64,000 bases of DNA from Zopfochytrium polystomum (Eukaryota; Chytridiomycota; Chytridiomycetes; Chytridiales; Chytridiaceae), in contig JAIVFJ010000111.1 in assembly GCA_025765615.1 (NCBI GenBank), forward strand, positions 151,305 to 215,304, given 5' to 3'. Numbering within the stretch: position 1 is the first letter of the stretch; each line of letters opens with the position of its first letter. Shown one piece after another: positions 43,802 through 54,956 of the stretch. The notes beneath the pieces are model-generated. The model had not been told where the DNA came from. It did not search any database and saw only the letters and a program-made list of their open reading frames with translations. The position numbers were made by a program, and so were the translations under genes.

Positions 43802-45172
43802 TGGAGGGCGAGGAAGGGGTCAAATGCTCGCTTGGCTGGGCAAGGTTATTTTGTTTGAGTCACATGTCATGGTGTGGCGCGATGGGAATCCTCAACGGTT
43901 GCCCAAGTTCCGGACCCAGCCGCCGGAAGTCTCTGGAATTGTCGCTTACAATTAAATAACCGCCGGAGACTGAATGATATGTAATCGGTTTCTGCTTACT
44001 TTTGTTCTGCTTACCCACGTTCGTTTCAGGAAAGTCCTGTCCGGTTCCCCGAAATGAAATGGGTGGTGATTGTCTTTTTCTAATTTGTAACGGGTTCGTG
44101 TTCCCTCGGTATTAGTCATACAGCATATCCGTCGCCGTTCCCTTCCTCCTTTCTATGACGCCTTCTTGGCAGCACTTTGTGGGGACTCTTCAATGAGGCG
44201 ATTGCGGTGGGCGATGAACGCGCTGGCGCCTTCCAGAGCGAGTAGCACTTTTTGCAGCCCACCTGTTTTTCCAAGGTTACAGCTACTCCACAATCCAAAC
44301 TTACGTCTCTGGTGTTGGCACTTTACTTGGTGCAAACCGACAGCCCCAGAGAGAGAGAGAGAGAGAGAGGGATAAAATTGTTGGGTTATGTGCATGTGTG
44401 TCTTGGGATTGGTTGTGGTGGAAGAACGTGTTGGGAGGAGGTGAATAATGCAGAGCAGGCCGCCGCAAACGAGAAGCCGCCGCCACAATCGCACCAGCGA
44501 TCACGAGTGCCTTGTTCTTCTTTGCACTTTATCGGCCGTGCGCCATACCCATAAACAGCTGCCGCTGCACCGCGGGCCGTCCCCTCGATTCCCCCCCGGA
44601 AGGGCTGCTTTTCGGTTCCGATTAGGCGGCGACAACGGTCGGTGGGTGGGCTCAGCCCTCTCCACCCCCGCAATTTCAAGCAATTTTTGTGTTGCTGTAA
44701 ATGTCGGTGCATTGCGGGCATAAGAAACAAGAAACAAGAAAGAAAGAAAGAAAGAAAGAAAGAAAAAAAAAAAAAAAGAAAAAAAAAAAGAAAAAGACAA
44801 AACAAAAAACATACACAAACAAACAAACAAACAAACTGCACCATGATGTCGTGCGACGATAGCGGGTGCGTGTGCGTGCGTGTGTGTTTGAGTGGAGTGC
44901 GCGTGCGTGTCCGTGGGTGCGCGGCGGGCAAGCCGTCTTGTTCATTTCACGCTCGAAACGAACCCGAAAAAAAGAAACGGAAGAAAAAAAAACCTACAAC
45001 AAAAGCCAAAAACCGCCGCTTCCGCAACGAAGAAGAAGAGGGCGCTGCCAGTGTGGAGCGCAGAGATGAACAAACACGCCCAAGTCTATAAACAGAGCCC
45101 CTCCCCAAATGGGTAGAGTCAAAAAAAAAAAAAAAAAAAAAAAAAAGAGACCAAACACACATCCTACCAAAG
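43802..45172. other. Intergenic; possible small minus-strand gene near 44153-44500
   Basis: A minus-strand segment ending at 44153 reads GLQKVLLALEGASAFIAHRN then RLIEESPQSAAKKAS, and a segment near 44500 reads KNKALVIAGAIVAAASRLRR. They could be exons of a small membrane protein, but I cannot join them convincingly and know no family for it. AAAG repeats and A runs occupy 44720-44834; a 26-base A run lies at 45121-45146, just before the next gene. Confidence 0.3.
45121..45146 (+). repeat. 26-base poly(A) run
   Basis: Homopolymer 26 bp upstream of the ATG at 45173, so it probably lies in or near the promoter or 5' UTR. Confidence 0.85.
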
Positions 45173-46216
45173 ATGGAAGGCATCCGCACTGTCCCGTTCT
45201 GCCTGGCTCGTCCACAACTGCAACCGCAACCGCTTCCGAGTCCACCGCCGACACCCAATTCGGCGGGCCAGCAAGCAAGCCATTTAGTCAACCTCGTCTT
45301 CCAAGTCGCCGTGCCAGCCAACCAGCTGATGTTGCGCGGTGGGCTCGGACCCGGTGGCGCATTCCAGCTGTTTGCTGCACCGCAGCAGCAGCAGCAGCTG
45401 TCGATTCCAATGGTCACCCGCTCGGGCCAAGTCGTTCAGCTGCAACTTACGTCCCCGGCGATCCCATCTCAGCCTCAACCACCACTCCTTGTACCTGCCC
45501 AGTCCACCGCCACGCCTCGCCCGCCACTGCCGCCACAGAAAATTGCACACTCCACCTGCGCGCACCCAACTCCAGACTCCAACTTGGCTCTGCCAAAGCT
45601 GGAACCCATGTCCACCACACCAACATCACCTCCCACAAGCACCTTGCAGCCTCCCACGAGACCCGCCTCACCAAACACAACCACCGCCACCGCCTCCGCC
45701 TCAACCGACCCTTCCTCCGCCCACCGCCACCGACGCTCGGCGCCCTGCCCGCACAACCGCAGGCGCTCGCAGTGCATCGCGTGCTTCGAGCTCGGGCATG
45801 GCGGCGGGTCCATCTGCATCCACCGGCGGCGGAAGGCCGGTTGCCGCCAGTGCCGCACTGAGGGGCGGCGATACTCGGACGACGGCAGGCAGCCGCGCCG
45901 TCGGATCCGCGGGCCAAACACGTACGTGCCGCCTCCGCTGCCGCCGCAGACGGCGGTGGCCGTGGCAGGAGGAAACTCGGTGAGCGGTGGCCGCGGCATT
46001 GCGATGCCTACGACAACCATTGGGACGGCGCCGACGCCGCCGAAGAAGGGACCGAGCGTGTTTAGCGTCGAGGCGCTGTGCGGGCTGCCAGTGCACGCAC
46101 CGAGATCCCCGGCGGAACCCTCGGGCGGGCTCAGGTCTCCCGAATCCACTCCAAGGTCGACCAGACGGTCCTTCTCAGGGTCGCCGACGCCCGAGGTCGA
46201 TCTCTATCTTGTTTAG
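45173..46216 (+). CDS. Pro/Gln/Ser-rich protein with a tandem Cys-His-Arg zinc-binding motif
   Basis: A single-exon frame of 347 residues. Residues 1-180 are rich in Pro, Gln, Ser and Thr and probably disordered. Residues about 190-230 hold two copies of a compact motif, CPHNRRRSQCIAC and CIHRRRKAGCRQC. Each has a C-x-H, three Arg (RRR), then C-x2-C, likely one zinc each. Such CxHxRRRxxCxxC repeats occur in uncharacterised proteins of algae, oomycetes and other protists, from memory. The rest (230-347) is again low complexity with SP/TP sites (SPAEPS, SGSPTPEVD). The basic Cys-rich core in a disordered protein suggests nucleic-acid binding or regulation, which is inference. Confidence 0.65.
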   Translation: MEGIRTVPFCLARPQLQPQPLPSPPPTPNSAGQQASHLVNLVFQVAVPANQLMLRGGLGPGGAFQLFAAPQQQQQLSIPMVTRSGQVVQLQLTSPAIPSQPQPPLLVPAQSTATPRPPLPPQKIAHSTCAHPTPDSNLALPKLEPMSTTPTSPPTSTLQPPTRPASPNTTTATASASTDPSSAHRHRRSAPCPHNRRRSQCIACFELGHGGGSICIHRRRKAGCRQCRTEGRRYSDDGRQPRRRIRGPNTYVPPPLPPQTAVAVAGGNSVSGGRGIAMPTTTIGTAPTPPKKGPSVFSVEALCGLPVHAPRSPAEPSGGLRSPESTPRSTRRSFSGSPTPEVDLYLV

Positions 46217-46824
46217 AAGGATTGTGTGAGCTCATCAAAAGGAGGAGGGGTATGGGGGGGTTTGGAAGCGTAATTTATTTGTAGAGAAAGTGGGCAAGAG
46301 CGGCATGAAGATGATGGAAAAGGCGGAATGAGAATATATGGTATGTAGGAGGCGAGGAACGCGATTTCTTGTTATATAAAGACAAACACAAGGCTGACAG
46401 AAGCCAACATCAACCTCCCACCACCACCACCTTCTGTAGTTGTACACCAGAGCAGCCCAATCAATCAATCAGCCAACATAGCAAATTCTTTCACGCCCAG
46501 GGCAGCACCAACGTGCCCCCCTCTGTTAACAACCACGATCTGAGTTTGGCATATGTCGTGGGGAGTCGAGGAGAGCGTGGCAGATTTCAACTGAAGTTCA
46601 ACAGGATCCAAAGAGTGTTCCTTCCAAGAAACTAGTATGAAACAAAAATAAACGAATTGACGAGGCATTTCATTCAGGCGCGCGACTGGAAGCTGAATTT
46701 CACCGGAATAGTAATATTCAGCTTACTCCACTGCTCAAGTTCAATCACTTTGCCAGATGGTATATTGCAAGGGAAAGCAGAAACGCCGCTGACGGAGGGA
46801 GCCACCAGCCTCGGAGGAAGCCCC
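46217..46824. other. Convergent spacer between the Cys-His protein and IWR1, no gene recognised
   Basis: It should hold both 3' UTRs. I see no supported reading frame. Confidence 0.5.
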
Positions 46825-48131
46825 TCAGTAGTCGCTTCCGTAATCAATACCATAATCGTCCTCGCCATCTTCAGCCTCTTCTTCGGGATAATCATTCCTA
46901 TAGTCGTCTTCATCTATCAAAATAACCGCGTTGAGTCCGAAAAATCCCCCACCACCTTTCCCGAAAAAGCTCCCCTACCGTTTGAATCTTCGTCAGCCTC
47001 ATCGAGCGGCCCATCTTCATCGTTCCCTTCGTCAAACACGAGGTCGGAAAAGTCCAGGTAGCTTTTGAATTTGTCAGTTGTACAACTTACAAGGGGTTAT
47101 AAGAGGATTTAGCAAACATACAGCGCGTCTGATGACTTGGCCGATGTCGAGGAGTTTGTCGGACCCTCGAAGGCGTATACGTCAAAGACGAAATCATCCT
47201 TCGATGCCATGGAGTCTTCCGTATTTGCGACGCTGGATTATAATCTGGATCAGCACACGACCAGCGGCTAGCGAGGGGTCACGCAACTATTCTTCAACAA
47301 GCTCACGCAGTGGGTCCGGGAGTCTGTATTGCAACACCCGGAACGGTGAGAACAGGAGAACCGTTGAGGCAAACTCACTGATTTTGAGACCGGTCATCCT
47401 CGCGTTCAATGTCGACGACCTGCAGCAAGCAGATTTTCAGCAGACGTTGCGTGACAAACATTTCGTCCGCACCTGCACGCCCACGCCGTCACTGTCGATC
47501 ATGCGGTTCCGCGAGACGAGCCGCAACCGTGCAGATTTGCCCCGCTCCTGTAAATCAAAAGTCAGACAGCTCGTCCAACAATTTACTCAGTCACTTACGA
47601 GATGCTCGTCCCGCCGCTGACTCCGCCTCGATTTCAATCCCTCGGTCCAAGGCTCCTGCGATGGGATGCGATTCAGCATGGCAGGGTCGGGTTTGCAAAC
47701 CACAGGCGTACCAGATTTAGCGGCTGCCGTGCGCCATTCCGCTGAATAAACACGGTCAAGACCAAGCAAGAAGTGCCCCAAAACGATCGCAAACCTGTGG
47801 AACAACGGGCGGAGCAGTGTTCGTCGGTGCGGTGTATGCGAGCGTGAAGAGAAGCTGCTGCGGCGGTCCTGTCGTCATTGTCATTTCAAAGGTGAGATGC
47901 GAGAGGCCGATCCGATCACGTACCATCGTCCGAGCGGATGGATTTGGACACGACGAGCGAGTCGATGGGATCATCGTCCCGCTTTCGCTTGAAGCGGATG
48001 AGCGTGGTCGCCGCAGCGTCTGCCGGCGGAAGGGCGGCGGCAGCGGCGGCAGCGTCTCCGCGCTCCGAGTCCGAGTCGCTCCAGTCGGCAAAGGCTCTGG
48101 GCGGCCTGATCGGAGTTGGCGTGCGATTCAT
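46825..48131 (-). CDS. IWR1: IWR1/SLC7A6OS-like RNA polymerase II nuclear import factor
   Basis: Nine exons on the minus strand join in phase to 255 residues: 48131-47924, 47868-47795, 47741-47712, 47655-47599, 47547-47473, 47419-47379, 47232-47122, 47061-46979 and 46913-46825. The N-terminal signature is LIRFKRKRDDDPIDSLVVSK. The middle has LRLVSRNRMIDSDGVGVQ and VVDIEREDD. The conserved block is KDDFVFDVYAFEG, and the acidic end has EDSNDEDDYRNDYPEEEAED and finishes GIDYGSDY. Iwr1 binds assembled RNA polymerase II in the cytoplasm and carries it into the nucleus through an N-terminal import signal. Exon 3 is only 30 bp and is supported mainly by phase. The start lies 101 bp from the divergent PSF3 start. 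Confidence 0.85.
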
Positions 48132-48232
48132 TTCTTAGCTCTTTGCATCCCACGATTTCTGACAAGGACAGCGTGGGTCCTTAGGACAGACCGAACAATC
48201 AAGAGTCCGGACAAAACGAAGCCGAACTCACA
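48132..48232. promoter_or_regulatory. 101-bp bidirectional promoter of IWR1 and PSF3
   Basis: Both start codons flank this stretch and read outward. No TATA box is apparent. Such short shared promoters are common for housekeeping pairs. Confidence 0.6.
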
Positions 48233-49289
48233 ATGGGCGACGATGACCGCTACTGGGATCTCGACGACATCTTGGCCGATCAGCAGGTGAGCGGATCGTC
48301 TGCGTGTGGGGCACCCCCCCGATCCATGTTGTACAACTCGATCGCATTCTGCAGGAGGGCACCAAAGCTCGCCCGCGTTCTAACAATGGCCCACGCCCTC
48401 GCGACAACAACCCTTTCGACCAGAGGGTCCCTGTTTTCTTCCAAACAGATGTCCCCGACTACGGCTTCCTGGAGGGCAACAATGAAGAACACGTGAGCAA
48501 ATCCTCAGCACTCAAGTGTACGGCTCAGCGCGTCTCCAATCTGACAACGAGATTTCCCAGCTGTCGAAAGATACCCGCGTCGAGCTTCCCTTTTGGCTGG
48601 CTGAGCCACTCGCTCTCCGGTAAGCACCCCCTTACCCCCTCCCGATCCGTCCGTACTCCTCATCCCTACGCAACCACGGTTTATTTCACCACCTGAAACG
48701 ACTCATGCCACAGCGAGATTGTGGAACTGGAAGTCCCCAGATGCTTTGGACCTCACATCCGGAACGACTTGAGGGCAAGCCCGACGGCCGTTCCCCTCCA
48801 CGCCCTAAACCAGTTCTACTACGCCTTTGGAATGAAAATGGTCGACTTGTGAGTGTCTTTTTAACAGCGTTGCAAACCAATAACAGACCGCCGTTCAGGA
48901 CCGAAGACGCACCACTCTCACAGATTCTGTCCACAGTATGTCGTCCGTTTCCCCCTGAAACTTTCCATGGAGCCTTTACAATTTTTCCATTCAGGCTTTC
49001 ACAACGCGGCTGATACAGATCATGAAGTACTGCCACGCCAATGTCGGGCCGGATCGCGATGAGTTTCTGCAACGGCTGGATGAAACCGAGAAAAAGCGTA
49101 AGTTTGGCTTGTAGATTTGTCTTTCTCCCTTATCGTCGTGCCCACGATTCGCCACTGCCCTTCCCCCCGAAAGTGTTCAAGATCGGTCAAGAAAGTGTTG
49201 CTGCCACGAGAAGCTGGATGAATCATACGTCTCAACAGGGGAAGATCCGGACGGCAAACGTATTGAAGCGGAGTTTCAGTATGATGTAG
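48233..49289 (+). CDS. PSF3: GINS complex subunit PSF3
   Basis: Seven exons join in phase: 48233-48286, 48355-48492, 48561-48619, 48714-48848, 48899-48935, 48995-49097 and 49174-49289, giving 213 residues, normal for Psf3. The family opening is YWDLDDILADQQ, followed by a divergent insert. Then come VPVFFQTDVPDYGFLEG, DTRVELPFWLAEPLAL, EIVELEVPRCFGPHI and NQFYYAFGMKMVDL, and the C-terminal helical part TRLIQIMKYCHANVGPDRDE. GINS (Sld5, Psf1-3) activates the CMG helicase at replication forks in the nucleus. The exon 2 insert between ADQQ and VPVFF is Arg/Asn/Pro-rich and longer than I recall in other fungi. It is divergent with IWR1. Confidence 0.9.
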
Positions 49290-51664
49290 CGACTGGTTAA
49301 GAGAAGAGGAACTGTTTGAATATGATGGCAGTGCTGCCGTGGTTAGTTGCAGCGAGGGCGATGTTGCAGTGTTGTGTTGTGTGTGCAGCTCCCACCGCAA
49401 AGCCGTGGCTCCGTCGAAATGCAACGAGCAAACGTGCACGTCCTTTTTGCACGGTCAGCACGACTGCGACGAGGCAGAATAGGCCACTGCGCTGATCCGC
49501 AGGAGCCGATCGCCTTTGATTCATTGGGGGACGCTGGAGTGAAAATGTGAATTGTATTTTCTGATGGCAAATGCTTGGATGCAAAAGTGAATGTTTTTGC
49601 AAAGATTTTGAATACTCCATGAAAACTAATAACTTTGTAGCTGGGTCAGCACTATGTGAAAAGTGATTCAAATACAACTTATACTGCGGGGTACTGAAAC
49701 CTCTGCTGAATGCACAACACATGCTGAAGCAGCAGATGCAACAGCTGCGGTCGACGTGTTTACTGGCGCGTTGTCATTGGCGACGTGCCTCTGCGAGGTG
49801 GCCTGTTTGTTGAATCTGAGTTTTTGGTTTTTTGTTGGGATGCGTGCACTTATCAATTGGATGATTATGGGCTCTACAAAGGTGCAGCATCCTTTCTCTT
49901 TATACTCAGCTCGTTCTGTAGGTGTGAGAGGGGGGAAACAAATGGTGGTTGTGGTGGATGACAGAGCCAAGGTGTGATTCAACTTCGCTTCAAACAAGCC
50001 TTCATCGCATCAACTTACATAGGATCTGAGACTTTCTCAATGCAAGGACGAGGAGGCAAGTGTCGACAAGGCTGGGAAACATGAACAGTATCTAGCGTTT
50101 ACAGCAGGGTGCTGGAGGCACAGTTGGGAGGCAGAGGCACAGCCTGGAAGGCATCTCTGAGTCACAATGCCTGGGAGGCAGAGAGGTGGGAGACGTTCAG
50201 TTGCATCGCACTGATGTAGCCAAAACTCCATCGAGTATGTAAGCATTCTCAAGTGCTCATATTTTCTTCGTCTGTTGCCTGAGCGAGCTGCTGAATTCGG
50301 TTGCTGAGTGCTTCCTTGGAGACTTTCAATTGCACGTTCTGCAAAAGAGAGTGGCCCTGGATATGAGCGACGTGGGCGATGTGCTGGTGGCAATGAATCT
50401 CTTGTTATGAGATCCTCTACATCTCTGAAGGCTCATCCCATAGTCTAGTGGATATGTGGGGAAAGGACAAGTCATCAATGATGGGGAACTCCTGGTTCTA
50501 AGGGCCAGTACCCTGGTGTTGGTGTTAATACTACTCTCTATGTATGCTTTGAAAGCACAGATATACCAATCAATAACTGTCATGAGTCATTGTGGACTCA
50601 TGAGTGCCATAACAGCCATGGACAAACATACAGAGACAAGTCTCCACATGAATGAATCATGGGTGCCATAGGCATGAGATGACAGGGTTAAGCCCTGGAG
50701 CGCCCATACAGGACAGGATGGTATCCGACATACCAACTTGATGTGGAAGATGAGACAGGCTTGACTTGAAGAGGGAAGAACCTGATGGTGAAGTTGTGCT
50801 CAAAAGAGGGGTGCAATGGCAGATTACTGTAAGTAACAAAGAAAGCTTGGCCCACTCTGCACTAGCCTCTCTAAGTTCTCATCTCAGTAGACCCAACCCA
50901 ACTTGGTCTTCAGCTTGGCCTACTCTGCACTTGCCAGGGGGATCTCCTACACAATAAAGAGGACTCTGTCTTCCCTGCTTGGCCCACTCTGCACTTTGCC
51001 AGGGAAGGTCTCCTATCCACCACACACATGGTCTTTTGGGGAGGCACTCACCTTACAACACCCTGAAAGGAGATATGAGGGACGCAACTAGTCAAACAGG
51101 GGCTGCCCAAGGGGGAGTCTTATTGATTGTTTTGAGTTGAGAGTTATTATTGAAGAGAAGAAGGGGCGAAAGGGGCGGTATTTATGGGGATCAGAGAGAG
51201 AAAGAAAGAAGGAGGAAGAAAAAGAAGAAAAAGACAAAAGATAGTAAAAAGGAGAAAATGAAAGAAAAGAACAATTTGTAAGAATGAATCATCTTTCAGC
51301 CACACCCCCCTCCACCCAGTGTCTCTCCTGCCTCATATTTGAGATGGGCTGAAATTGAGGGCTGGGAGGCCACATCAGTGCAGGGACAGAGGCTTGAAAG
51401 GTGGGAAAAAGGGAAAATAAGAGAAAATGAGTAAAAATAAGAAAAATAAAGGGTGTGCACCTTGTGCTTAGGCCCATTCAGCACAAGGAACACCAGATGC
51501 TCTTTTTGATGCGGGGCATCAGCACTGAGTTACTTTTGAAAGTAAGAATAAGTATTCAAACATAGGAATAGAGTGGTTGTTTGTGATTGATGGGGGGGCC
51601 ACTATACGTAAAGGTAAAACCAATGAACTAGTCAAGGAGGAGCTTTTAAAGAGACCTCAATAGC
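49290..51664. other. AT-richer, repeat-like region without intact genes
   Basis: Composition resembles the retroelement at 29-32 kb. Recognisable items are a short tandem repeat at 50845-51010, a possible tRNA-like stretch at 50431-50505, and AG-rich low complexity at 51190-51280. No coding frame is supported. Confidence 0.5.
50845..51010 (+). repeat. Three spaced copies of a GCTTGGCCCACTCTGCAC-type unit
   Basis: Copies start at 50845, 50913 and 50977 (spacing 68 and 64 bp). The second and third extend into a shared GCCAGGG..TCTCCTA continuation. It looks like a decayed minisatellite or repeat-element subunit. Confidence 0.6.
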
Positions 51665-51975
51665 TCAATGGCCCATGAGATTAGGAATCTCATATTGTTG
51701 TTTGAGCTGGCCTTCAATGGCTTCATGAATACTTTCAAATACAGCAAGCAAGTCTTTGGAGGAGACCTCCTCCTTCACACGTCGCCCCCAGAGTACAAAG
51801 GGACATCCTGGTCGTGTTTTGGCTGTGAGACGCTTCACATCTGGCCTTGGTTGAGACATGCTGCCTTGCTTGCAAGCGAAGCAGATTTGTACGCGACTCC
51901 TTGTTCTCACAGCAAGACTGTATCCATTTTAGTTGCAACCTCTTTGATGTGCGCCAAGAGAAGTTGAAAAGAAGC
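51665..51975 (-). mobile_element. MULE/FAR1-like transposase N-terminal fragment
   Basis: Minus-strand text reads AHIKEVATKMDTVLL, then in another frame LAVRTRSRVQICFACKQG and KRLTAKTRPGCPFVLWGRR, ending PNLMGH at 51665. The spacing of C..C, then a basic stretch and CPF is typical of the FAR1/WRKY-GCM1-like DNA-binding domain that opens many MULE transposases. The frame changes and the DDE domain is absent, so this is a remnant. I am moderately unsure of the family. Confidence 0.35.
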
Positions 51976-52333
51976 CTGTGGTCGGGAGCTTGGTGATTGT
52001 CAATAACATGTCCCTCCTTGAGATAACCAGGAGCTTTGGGGTGGCTGGGAGTGCCATCGATGTCTTCAAGATCAGAGTGGAGGCCAGTGGGGTCAGTCTG
52101 TTTGTCCAGGAGGGGACGTGACATGACGAGATCCCTTGTCAGTGGGTACGTGGAGAGTGGCTGGTAGGGCGTGGAATTGTGGAAATAATGGCACCCTTGG
52201 TCATTCATCATCTTTGCAAAAGGAGAGAAAGGAGGGGTTCGACTCCTCAGGCCAGAGTGAGTCCGAACGAGAGCAATGCGAACGATCTGCAGCCGTTCTT
52301 TGTGTTGCAAGTACCCTCACTCTTTTGTCTCTT

Positions 52334-52400
<67 letters not shown>
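52334..52400. repeat. CT microsatellite
   Basis: (CT)n with two G interruptions. Confidence 0.9.
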
Positions 52401-52401
<1 letters not shown>

Positions 52402-52822
52402 ACTCAATCTCACTTAATTGCGCAGGCCCATCCGGCCTGCCTTCCCTATACCTTGACCAACAAGCTTATCGATCTTCATCCTCCTCTGTGGGTCAAGAAA
52501 GCGCAAAGAAACAAACAAACAAAAACAAGCCACTGCTTCTTTCATTTTATTTTCCGCGGTTGACCCTTTTTTTTTTTTTTTCACGCGCCTGTTTGTCTGT
52601 CTGTCTGCCTGCGGTGCCTGCCTGCCCCGGATCGGGCGATTCTCCCAGCCAGCCACCAGCCACCAGCCACCAAGCACCCAGCCGCCACCCAGCCAGCCAG
52701 TCACCCAGATGGCGAAAACATGCGCAATTTCGAACCTCATACGTAGAAAGCGAGAGAGACAGAGAGAGAGGAGACGGATCACATCAGGAGGCACACAAAA
52801 AGCGGGATGGGCAATCCTTGTG

Positions 52823-52980
<158 letters not shown>

Positions 52981-53195
52981 GCACTCGCCCACCTTCTCTT
53001 CGACGCGCTTCTCTTTTTATTGACCGTCCCCAAGGCTTTTGCCCACCCACCCCAACCCTCAAGACGCACTGACTGCTTCCTCGGCCTCGACTCAATAACG
53101 ACCCGTTCTCACCTCCTCCTCCTCCCACCTAACCTCTACCTCCCCTTACTCTCAACCTGTGCCTGCCCTCCCAGCAGCAGCAGCAGAAGAAGCAT

Positions 53196-54956
53196 ATGAC
53201 ACTTAACACCCCAGCGACGCCGCCAACACGACGCTCCTTGACGGCGTGCCCGCCTGTTCTCGACGTCTCGGAGGAACCGCGCGGACGCCGAGGCAGCAAC
53301 AACAACAACAACACTACTGTGGCCGCCACGCCTGTCTCCCCCACGCGTTGGGCGTCGCTCAATCCAACAATGTTTGTCCTGCGCCGAACCTCGCAGCGCG
53401 GGCGCTGCCCCAGCCCTGACAACATTTTCGACCAGCACCGCGTCCGTCGCTCCCTGCCCGCTGCACCGCAAAACTCCGCCGGCAACGCCCCGATCGGCGA
53501 CGGAGGCGGCTTGGACGCCGACTCGGACGGCTATGACTCGGATGAGGTGGGCGGTGGGCAGCTCTACTCCATCCGGCGTTACTTGGATGACGACAGTGTC
53601 GAGGAGGCAAGCTTCCGAAGCTCAAACATTCGCGCTTCGGTGCTTGGGTCCTCCGACTCTTTCTCCTCCTCCTCTCCGTCGTATAGTTTGCCGTCTGCAA
53701 GCTCCTCCACACCCCGCGGCCGCAGGCACAGCGCCATCAAACTCTTTTCTCAAATTCTGCCTGGCAGCCGCGCCAAAAGTCGCTCAAAGTCACGATCAAA
53801 GTCGCGCTCCCGGTCGGATCACCAGAACGAACAAGATACCGCCGCCGCCGAAACACGGACAAGGACGCGATCACCGCAGCAACGCCAGCCAACTCCTCCA
53901 CTACCCCCGACCAGCCCAACTGGAAACTCGGCCGCAGCAGCGGCGGGCCGGCCTGCGAAGGTTCGCTCTCCGGCCTCCGCATCATCAGCGCAGGTACCGT
54001 CGTCACTGTCTCCGCCGTCGACAGCGTCGTCGACTGCCCTCACGCTCGTGTCAATCGCAACACCAGCGACAGCAGGAGCGTCCTCTCAAGCGACCGACTC
54101 AACCGTCCCATCTGCGGGAGCCTTCGGCCCAAGTGCAAGCCCAAGCACGGGCACGCCCCGCCGGGGCATCCTGAAGCAGCGCAGCACTACCATTTCCGCG
54201 GACATTTCCGCCGCTCCCGCGGTCCAACTCGGCTTTGCTGCCGCCGCCGAATACCTTTCAGACACGGCCCTACGGTCCCTCCGAAGCAATCCCGGTCACC
54301 ACCGCCGAACCTCGTCCTGCGCGTCGGCCGCGTCCGTCGCGACCGTGCCGCCGCCGGCTTACCCGCCGGCTCTTCACCCCCGCCCCCACACGCACGACAA
54401 CTCGCCTCCCTTTCAACCTCTGTCGCGGCCGGAACTGACATGGGCATTGTCCCATCCCCCGACGGCGACCACATCGTCTTCCGCGGGAGCCGGGAAGAAC
54501 CCGACCGTCGGGCCGCGGTCGGACAGCCTCCATCCGCGCGACGGCAATCACACATACACAAAGGCGGTGCCGCGGCGCTCGCAGTCTCTCGACCGAGGAG
54601 ACATAGCCATCTCGGACGCGCGGCTGCGACAGTCCATAAGCCGTTGGTACTGGACCCGCGGCACCTACCAGCAGCAGCCGCACGACCAGCAGCCGCCCCA
54701 GCAGCAGCAGGCGCCTCGGCCTCCGCAACAACCAACGCTCCACCACCGCGTCCCGAGTCTGCAGCGGCGGCACCCGCTGCTGACCATGCCACCCAGGAGC
54801 CGCGTCGGCACTAAGCCCGTTGAGCCGCTGGATCCGGCAGAACAACCCGAGGTGGTAGTGGTGTGGCAAAACGGTCACGCGGCACCGACGGCCGACGGCA
54901 GGTTCGGCCGCCAGTACGGCCTGCAGCGCTCGCTGTCTGGCAGCGCGCGATGGTGA
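53196..54956 (+). CDS. Large intrinsically disordered protein with SR and GILK motifs
   Basis: A single-exon frame of 586 residues with no recognised domain. It is rich in Ser, Pro, Thr, Arg and Gln throughout. Visible items are an Asn run near residue 35, an acidic DADSDGYDSDE stretch (about 107-117), an SR-dipeptide block (SRAKSRSKSRSKSRSRS, about 190-206), a PRRGILKQRS motif (about 325) and a Gln/Pro-rich tail. Several RRxS-like sites (RRTSS, RRHS, RRSQS) are potential basophilic-kinase targets. Single-exon length, an abrupt stop and high GC favour a real gene. A signalling or RNA-related scaffold role would be guesswork. The start is the first ATG after a CAG-rich stretch at 53173-53187. 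Confidence 0.6.
   Translation: MTLNTPATPPTRRSLTACPPVLDVSEEPRGRRGSNNNNNTTVAATPVSPTRWASLNPTMFVLRRTSQRGRCPSPDNIFDQHRVRRSLPAAPQNSAGNAPIGDGGGLDADSDGYDSDEVGGGQLYSIRRYLDDDSVEEASFRSSNIRASVLGSSDSFSSSSPSYSLPSASSSTPRGRRHSAIKLFSQILPGSRAKSRSKSRSKSRSRSDHQNEQDTAAAETRTRTRSPQQRQPTPPLPPTSPTGNSAAAAAGRPAKVRSPASASSAQVPSSLSPPSTASSTALTLVSIATPATAGASSQATDSTVPSAGAFGPSASPSTGTPRRGILKQRSTTISADISAAPAVQLGFAAAAEYLSDTALRSLRSNPGHHRRTSSCASAASVATVPPPAYPPALHPRPHTHDNSPPFQPLSRPELTWALSHPPTATTSSSAGAGKNPTVGPRSDSLHPRDGNHTYTKAVPRRSQSLDRGDIAISDARLRQSISRWYWTRGTYQQQPHDQQPPQQQQAPRPPQQPTLHHRVPSLQRRHPLLTMPPRSRVGTKPVEPLDPAEQPEVVVVWQNGHAAPTADGRFGRQYGLQRSLSGSARW

Noticed and set aside
46657..47061. Plus-strand frame with an apparent membrane helix (IIVLAIFSLFFGIIIPIVVF)
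   Set aside because: It is the antisense of the acidic GAT/GAA-rich last exons of IWR1, which splice in phase and match the family.
47307..47323. A 17-bp exon in IWR1 reading LPDPL
   Set aside because: It breaks the phase of the next exon; joining 47379 directly to 47232 keeps the frame and gives a conserved C-terminus.
52229..52252. Possible tRNA B-box (GGTTCGACTCC)
   Set aside because: No A box at the right distance and no cloverleaf; the T-stem does not pair fully.
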